The notes under the pieces are model-generated. The model saw only the letters and a program-made list of their open reading frames with translations. It was not told the origin of the DNA and did not search any database. From the NCBI GenBank assembly GCA_950295325.1, contig OX485809.1, positions 22,768,144 to 22,832,143 on the forward strand: a stretch of 64,000 nt of DNA, read 5' to 3'. Below are positions 59,467 through 64,000 of this stretch, piece by piece; position 1 is the stretch's first letter, and each line of letters begins with the position of its first letter. This DNA comes from Polytrichum commune (Eukaryota > Streptophyta > Polytrichopsida > Polytrichales > Polytrichaceae). Both the position numbers and the translations under genes were made by a program.

Positions 59467-60214
59467 TATGCAGCAATTTAGGTTGCAGGTTTTGAAATAC
59501 AATATGAAGCTAATTGTTGTAAAGTAAGAGGTAGTTTTATATCAAAAATTGTCGAATTGTTGAGAAAATTGGATGTGTATGGAGCTATGTATTAGCCATC
59601 AAAACAGATTGTCCGATGTCTAGTGCAAACACCTAAATCTAGCCATGTGAAGCGGACATCACGAACATCTTAAAATATAATTGTTGCAACCACCCCCCCC
59701 CCCGTACAAGATGGGTCAAAATTTTATCAATTGTTTTTCATGAGTAGATATACATGGCATCTATTACATAGTAAAAAACAATAACCAAATTTGATGATTT
59801 TTCTAAATAAAAATAAAATATTGACGCAAAATTGACTTGAAAAAAGTACTACAAAATTTAAGATGCCTAAAAATTTCAGTAAAATATACAAAAGATATTA
59901 TCTATGCTTATGCATATGTAGAAATTAAATTAAATTATATATGGCATATAATATAGGGTAGCAAGCTTTTATCGCACGTGTTTATGAAGGTAAGCGGGTG
60001 TGATGGCCCGAGAAAAATCTTTGCACTATTTTTCTCCCTCTTTAGTATGACATTTTTGGGTAATCCAAAAAAAATTGTATTATGGAGTTGTCGTCTTCTC
60101 ATTAATATGAAAATGACGTAAATTTGTCATATCATTGAGGGAATATGTAAACATAAGTAATATGAGCTTAAAAATATATACAACGAGTTCACACCTTTTA
60201 TAGCCCATTAGCTA
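59467..60214. other. very AT-rich spacer
   Basis: No gene. A C12 run lies near 59692-59703. AT-rich DNA is compatible with a 3' flank of the unknown gene. Confidence 0.4.
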
Positions 60215-60440
60215 GCTGGGCTAGCCCATATTTTTGAGGAATTAATCTTGCCATAGCTAGGCTAGCCCATATTTTTTGAGGCCTCAATCTAGCCATAGCT
60301 AGGCTAGCCCATATTTTCTAAGGCCTCGATCTAGCCATAGCTGGGCTAGCCCATATTTTCTAAGGCCTTGATCTAGCCGTAGCTGGGCTAGCCCATATTT
60401 TGGGAGGCCTCGATCTAGCCATAGCTGGGCTAGCCCATTT
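60215..60440. repeat. 42-bp tandem repeat, about 5.5 units
   Basis: Each unit reads approximately gctgggctagcccatatttt, then ctaaggcctcgatctagccata. It contains the self-complementary GGGCTAGCCC and CTAGCCATAGCTGGGCTAG-type symmetry, so each unit could form a small hairpin. The array lies between two convergent gene sets. Confidence 0.92.
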
Positions 60441-60559
60441 TTTTCGGGTACCGTTTTTAGCTGGACTAGCTGACCTAATAAATTAATTCATGTAGCTCAT
60501 ATAATGAATTCAAGGAGACATTGTCTCATCAATACAATTATATTTCATATCAGTCAAAA

Positions 60560-60751
60560 TCACTCATCGTCATCAATATCTAAAACATGTTGCTCATCAT
60601 TCTCTACCAACAAATTGTCATCATCCTCTATTTGCAACTCCTCATCGAAAATAGGGCGTTTGGGAATGTGATTCTTCCAATTGGAATTATCCAACAAGAT
60701 CAACTTTTCAGGATCGTATGGCATTAGATGTTTGTTCAACTTCAACATCAT
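60560..60751 (-). CDS. possible terminal exon, acidic C-terminus
   Basis: A 63-codon minus-strand frame. The start has KLNKHLMPYDPEKLILLDNS, the middle NHIPKRPIFDEE, and the tail is strongly acidic (DDDNLLVENDEQHVLDIDDDE). It stays open for about 18 codons above the first ATG, so it could be a last exon. Composition looks protein-like, but no family is recognised and no upstream exon was linked. It may be unrelated to the gene at 61413, whose stop lies before it. Confidence 0.3.
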   Translation of the reverse strand: MMLKLNKHLMPYDPEKLILLDNSNWKNHIPKRPIFDEELQIEDDDNLLVENDEQHVLDIDDDE

Positions 60752-60812
60752 TGATGCCTCTGCAAATCCTCCCCCGAGCGATGATCTCTTTGGAGTAATA
60801 TGGGGATATTAA

Positions 60813-60855
60813 CTAAAATGAGCCAATTGGACCATTATGAGACAATTCGTACCGA
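60813..60855. mobile_element. family D inverted-repeat element, end remnant
   Basis: ttaactaaaatgagccaatt and the following ggaccattatgagacaatt match the right-hand end of the 11884-12136 element. The rest is missing. Confidence 0.55.
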
Positions 60856-60880
60856 TGGGAACGTGCATTGGGAACGTGCT

Positions 60881-60900
60881 TCACGGGTAAATACCCGTGA
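60881..60900 (+). repeat. 20-bp palindrome, copy 1
   Basis: TCACGGGTA-AA-TACCCGTGA: perfect 9-bp arms around AA. The arms differ from the other copies by a compensating pair of changes, which keeps the symmetry. Confidence 0.9.
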
Positions 60901-61010
60901 ATTGCCATCATTGACATAGACTAACACACTATTTCATGCACATTGGTGTATATATATAAGTGAGATGAATGCCTTGTACTTGCCGAAAGTGAAACTTAGC
61001 CCACCTGTAA

Positions 61011-61030
61011 CCACGGGTGTTCACTCGTGA
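61011..61030 (-). repeat. 20-bp palindrome, copy 2 (inverted)
   Basis: CCACGGGTG-TT-CACTCGTGA, with two unpaired positions in the arms. The TT centre shows it is inverted relative to the others. It shares about 60 bp of right-hand flank (gaccaaccaac, gcaaca, atccataacac) with copy 3. Confidence 0.85.
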
Positions 61031-61184
61031 CCAACCAACACCCCGCAACAGATGAACCTATATCCATAACACAACATAAGTCGACACCACTAAGGAACAA
61101 CCATGCGCATGTGAACAAATGTATGCAAATATAATGGGTGTAATCATAAAAACCATCATGGGCACTTAATACAAAAACATCCAA

Positions 61185-61204
61185 CCACGGGTGAACGCCC
61201 GTGA
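61185..61204 (+). repeat. 20-bp palindrome, copy 3
   Basis: CCACGGGTG-AA-CGCCCGTGA. Two unpaired positions in the arms. Confidence 0.85.
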
Positions 61205-61367
61205 CCAACCAACGGCATGCAACACACGATGCAAGATCCATAACACTTGCAGGAAGGTCTACAAGTCATACCCGACTACACAACTAAGGGTCAAAACATC
61301 ATTTGGATTTGATAAAAATTGGCACAGTGTGAACAAAATATGTCACAAAGTAGATGAATTGTTGTAT

Positions 61368-61387
61368 CCACGGGTGAACACCCGTAG
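61368..61387 (+). repeat. 20-bp palindrome, copy 4
   Basis: CCACGGGTG-AA-CACCCGTAG, one arm mismatch. It lies 26 bp beyond the stop of the minus-strand gene at 61413. Confidence 0.88.
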
Positions 61388-61412
61388 ACAATCTATAACC
61401 ATAAAGGTCCGG

Positions 61413-61973
61413 CTATCTACAAGAGGAGTATGAATCAGTAATCATTTTCAACATCTTGTCATGGGGTATCCTTTGAGCTACACTACATTGCTTGCGCTTG
61501 AGTTCTTCAAGCCGTTTTTTCTCCGCCGTCAAAGCTGTAGCTTCTCGAAGTTGTTTCACCCTTGCAGCCATGTAATCAGACATGGATGAGGTGGTATTGG
61601 GTGAACTACACCTCCAACATCCAGAACTATTTCCCGAGCCCGTGGGCTCACTAGGCTGTGTGGTTTGGAGAGAAAGGTGTCTCTTCACACGAGCGCGTGT
61701 GACCGGAGCTGCAACCACGACCGCGACCGGAACAGCCACCGCAAGCGCAACATCGCTTGTTTGGAGCATATGTGTCTAACACAACATAGGCCAAAATGAT
61801 ATTAGAATCCCCAGGACGAAACACAACCACAAAAAATTAGATTCATGTGGAAAATAAATTACCTTAGGGCATGGAGATGTCACTTCGGCGAAGTCGGCGT
61901 TAGCATCCGGAGGACGGTGTCCGCGAGGTGGAGTGGCAATATAGTTCTTAGGTCGTGTTGGAAATGGGGAATG
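61413..61973 (-). CDS. unknown gene, last two exons
   Basis: Two exons, 61863-61973 and 61413-61775, join in phase 0 through a GT-AG intron (61776-61862) into 157 codons with a TGA stop. Further exons presumably lie upstream, because the first exon begins at an acceptor without an ATG. The first is Pro-rich (PPRGHRPPDANADF). The second has a small-residue hydrophobic stretch (DVALAVAVPVAVVVAAPV), a basic segment (TRARVKRHL), a Ser/Thr-rich linker, and a charged C-terminal helix (RVKQLREATALTAEKKRLEE). It looks coding from its splice consistency, but I recognise no family. Palindrome copies lie on both sides. It could be a second protein of a transposon. Confidence 0.45.
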
Positions 61974-62185
61974 CTGTTATGGTACAAGAACATAAGATTC
62001 CATGGAAGCAGGACATTATGTGCAAGAGGAGCCAGTGGGTGCAAGATGAACATGTGCAAAAATAATTGAATTATAGCCGACTAAGTCCTACATATTAATG
62101 TTCCCCATAACAACCCAAACTCCCAAGTTGTCAACTAACATTGTCCAAGTGTTCTGGTACATTCATTGAATCAACCACCACATTG

Positions 62186-62205
62186 CCACGGGTGAACACC
62201 CGTGG
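62186..62205 (+). repeat. 20-bp palindrome, copy 5
   Basis: CCACGGGTG-AA-CACCCGTGG, perfect arms. It lies between the two minus-strand genes. Confidence 0.93.
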
Positions 62206-62442
62206 GATAATGCCAAACGTTCAATGTGGTTGTAAATAGTCGAAACTTCTCTAACACAACAGTGTTGCAAGGTAGTAGAATCCGAGTGGCATACATTCAT
62301 CACCATATCATGTTTGCATGAAATAAGTCCACAAAACCAGAGCAACTTCCAAAAAGTCCAAAAAGTTTTAGTTCCACTTATTTCACATACAATGTACGAG
62401 CGAGTTGCGGCCCCAACAAGGGATCTACACAGACATCTGCGC

Positions 62443-63975
62443 CTATGGGACCATACGGGCAGATTTCAGACTTGTATGTCTAGCTAATGATTGCTTATAA
62501 ATCTGAGAATTTGGCAACTCTAGATTGAAGGGTCCCTGGCCTGATGGATAAGGGTTGCTCCCCACAAAATCTGGCACATATTGTTCAAAACTCAAGAGCC
62601 TTTGTAGGTAATTATGCAGAGTGTCCAAGCTTTGGTTCGACAGAAATGGGGGAGGGTTGACGTAGCTCCCAGGAGGGTTTGGGATGCATTTGTAAGGGGA
62701 GTCATCAACAAGTAGTGTGGTCCTATGAGAGGGTTGCTTCATGTGCGGCAGAGGATGTGTCCGGCTCCACTCAAAAAATGCGCTCAGGTCTTTCACGAAG
62801 AAGCTTGAATCGGAATTCATAGGACTAGGAAGAACTTGTCCTCTCTCATCCTTCAGAGTGTCACATAGTTCTTGCCCAATGACATACTCTGGATGTCTAC
62901 ACCCTTTGAAGAAGTGTCGCACAATTGGCTGGAGATTCTTCATGAGCTTCGACGACCAGATGACAACATGGAAGTTCGAAAGAACAAAACGCAGAAAGCG
63001 TCCCAGTCCTTTCCTAGGTATTAAGGCACTATATGGGAGAAAGAGGGGAGCCAACTCCCCAGTTATAAGGGGGCTATATTGTGATTCAAGAGACTTCCTG
63101 GTGTTGACATTGTCGCACTTTGTTGACCTCACAAGGATCCCGTTGACATCCAGCACTAACCATATCTTCTCTCTCCGATGGACAACAGTGCTTGGAGAGG
63201 TGAGTATCTGGCGATGACAAAATCTCAAGTCATTCTAAAGGTTTTTAATCTAAGGAAACAATAGATTCTAATGGATATTTCTCGACTAGGAAACAACAGA
63301 TTGGGTTGACATATGTATGCATCCGCAATAGAAAATAATGCTTGCACATTTATTGATTAGTTTTGCGAGCTAGGGGAGAACATCGTACCGAAGGAGGTAA
63401 TTCGGCCGTGGCTGTAGGACCTGTGACCACATCAACACATAACTTATGAGATCCACATGCTGAAAACCATACTCTCCCACGGGTGAACACCCGTGGGCAA
63501 AATATCAATCAAGTATTGGACATGATCTAACAATTTGCGTGGAAATTGTAAACTACAAACCAGGGGACCCACGGGTGAACACCCGTGGGACCAATTCCAA
63601 TCAAATAACACCATATATGATACCTGGAGCTCGGTCTAGGAGTGCAGGGTCGTCATGAGAACTCGGGGGAATGACCTCCCGTTCTGCCGCAACCAAATTG
63701 GAGGAAGACGGTTGACCCTCAGCAACAGGGCCAACATGGACATCCCTCCTTGGAGAATCTGGCACTTCACTGACGTCGATGATCTCCATGGTAGAATCCA
63801 CAACACTGCCAGCTTGAGCGGCGGAGGATCCCGGGAATTGACCTCGTCCTCCACGATGTTTTGGAGCTTCAAACGCGGTCCATCTCTTTCTCATTTTCTT
63901 CAATGAAGCGGCATGTAGAACATGTTTCACCTTCACTGCTTCACAAAACGCTGGAGTGGAGAGATAAGCGAACAT
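62443..63975 (-). CDS. FCP1/NIF-type HAD-fold protein (5' end uncertain)
   Basis: A member of the FCP1-homology (NIF, HAD-fold) family, whose best-known members are Ser/Thr phosphatases. Exons: 63624-63975 and beyond, 63389-63420 (32 nt) and 62443-63207, with in-frame GT-AG junctions. The HAD core is complete in outline: motif I WLVLDVNGILV, motif II VVIWSSKLMKNL, a Lys in FVKDLSAFF and motif IV TTLLVDDSPYK. Motif I has D-x-N where active phosphatases have D-x-D-x-(T/V), so the general acid is replaced and activity is doubtful. From memory, plant relatives of this subgroup often share that change. The first exon is Pro/Ser-rich (VVDSTMEIIDVSEVPDSPRR) and starts with ATG at 63975, but the frame stays open to the edge, so the gene may begin outside. 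The intron between 63421 and 63623 holds two of the palindromes. Confidence 0.82.
63476..63497 (+). repeat. 22-bp palindrome, copy 6 (intronic)
   Basis: The 20-bp core CCACGGGTGAACACCCGTGG extended by C and G, perfect arms. Inside an intron of the FCP1-like gene. Confidence 0.93.
63568..63589 (+). repeat. 22-bp palindrome, copy 7 (intronic)
   Basis: Identical to copy 6 over 22 bp, 92 bp away in the same intron. The right flanks of copies 6 and 7 share a few bases (aat-tc-aatcaa). Confidence 0.93.
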
Positions 63976-64000
63976 CTTGTGATAGTCATACGACTTGTAT

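Noticed and set aside
60881-63589. CRISPR-like array
   Set aside because: Repeats are palindromes at irregular distances (about 90 to 1270 bp) in a plant nuclear context, with no cas genes. Spacers are not of uniform size.

Overview
This is nuclear DNA of a land plant. The evidence is a plant-type 3-ketoacyl-CoA synthase, a plant-specific GIL1/IRKI-domain protein, a 20S proteasome alpha-4 subunit, an acyl-CoA-binding protein and an FtsJ-family methyltransferase closest to the plant form, all with GT-AG introns, in an AT-rich background full of small transposons. A seed-free plant such as a moss is my guess. The sequence alone does not settle the lineage.

Genes are sparse. From left to right: (1) a 5' portion of a KCS gene on the minus strand, cut by the left edge; (2) a complete four-exon ACBP gene at 20.4-23.1 kb whose short exons I assembled by hand; (3) an intronless PAC1-type proteasome alpha subunit at 26.9-27.6 kb with a telo-box upstream; (4) a GIL1/IRKI gene at 42.4-45.0 kb with a possible in-frame 9-nt micro-exon; (5) a six-exon FtsJ methyltransferase at 47.4-50.4 kb on the minus strand with its full K-D-K-E set; (6) a decayed multi-exon gene of unrecognised, transposon-like family at 56.2-59.5 kb; (7) on the minus strand, an unknown two-exon gene at 61.4-62.0 kb and an FCP1/NIF-type HAD-fold gene at 62.4-64.0 kb that runs towards the right edge.

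Between the genes lie many short non-autonomous elements. Four or more terminal-inverted-repeat families have 3-bp TWA target duplications (PIF/Harbinger type) and share a GGGCC-N2-TTYACA terminus. One 226-232 bp family has 8-bp duplications (hAT type). There is a tRNA-derived SINE with a 17-bp perfect target duplication, two decayed Ty1/copia gag remnants, several tandem arrays (50-bp, 42-bp and about 205-bp units) and unclassified dispersed repeats.

The most unusual part is 56-64 kb. The unknown gene there is interrupted by two TAG stops and small frameshifts, while its introns remain spliceable in frame. Facing it, the minus-strand genes sit among seven copies of a near-perfect 20-22 bp palindrome (CCACGGGTG-AA-CACCCGTGG) that occur only in introns and intergenic DNA. 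The other genes are ordinary housekeeping genes (lipid metabolism, proteolysis, RNA modification, signalling) with no sign of working as a cluster.
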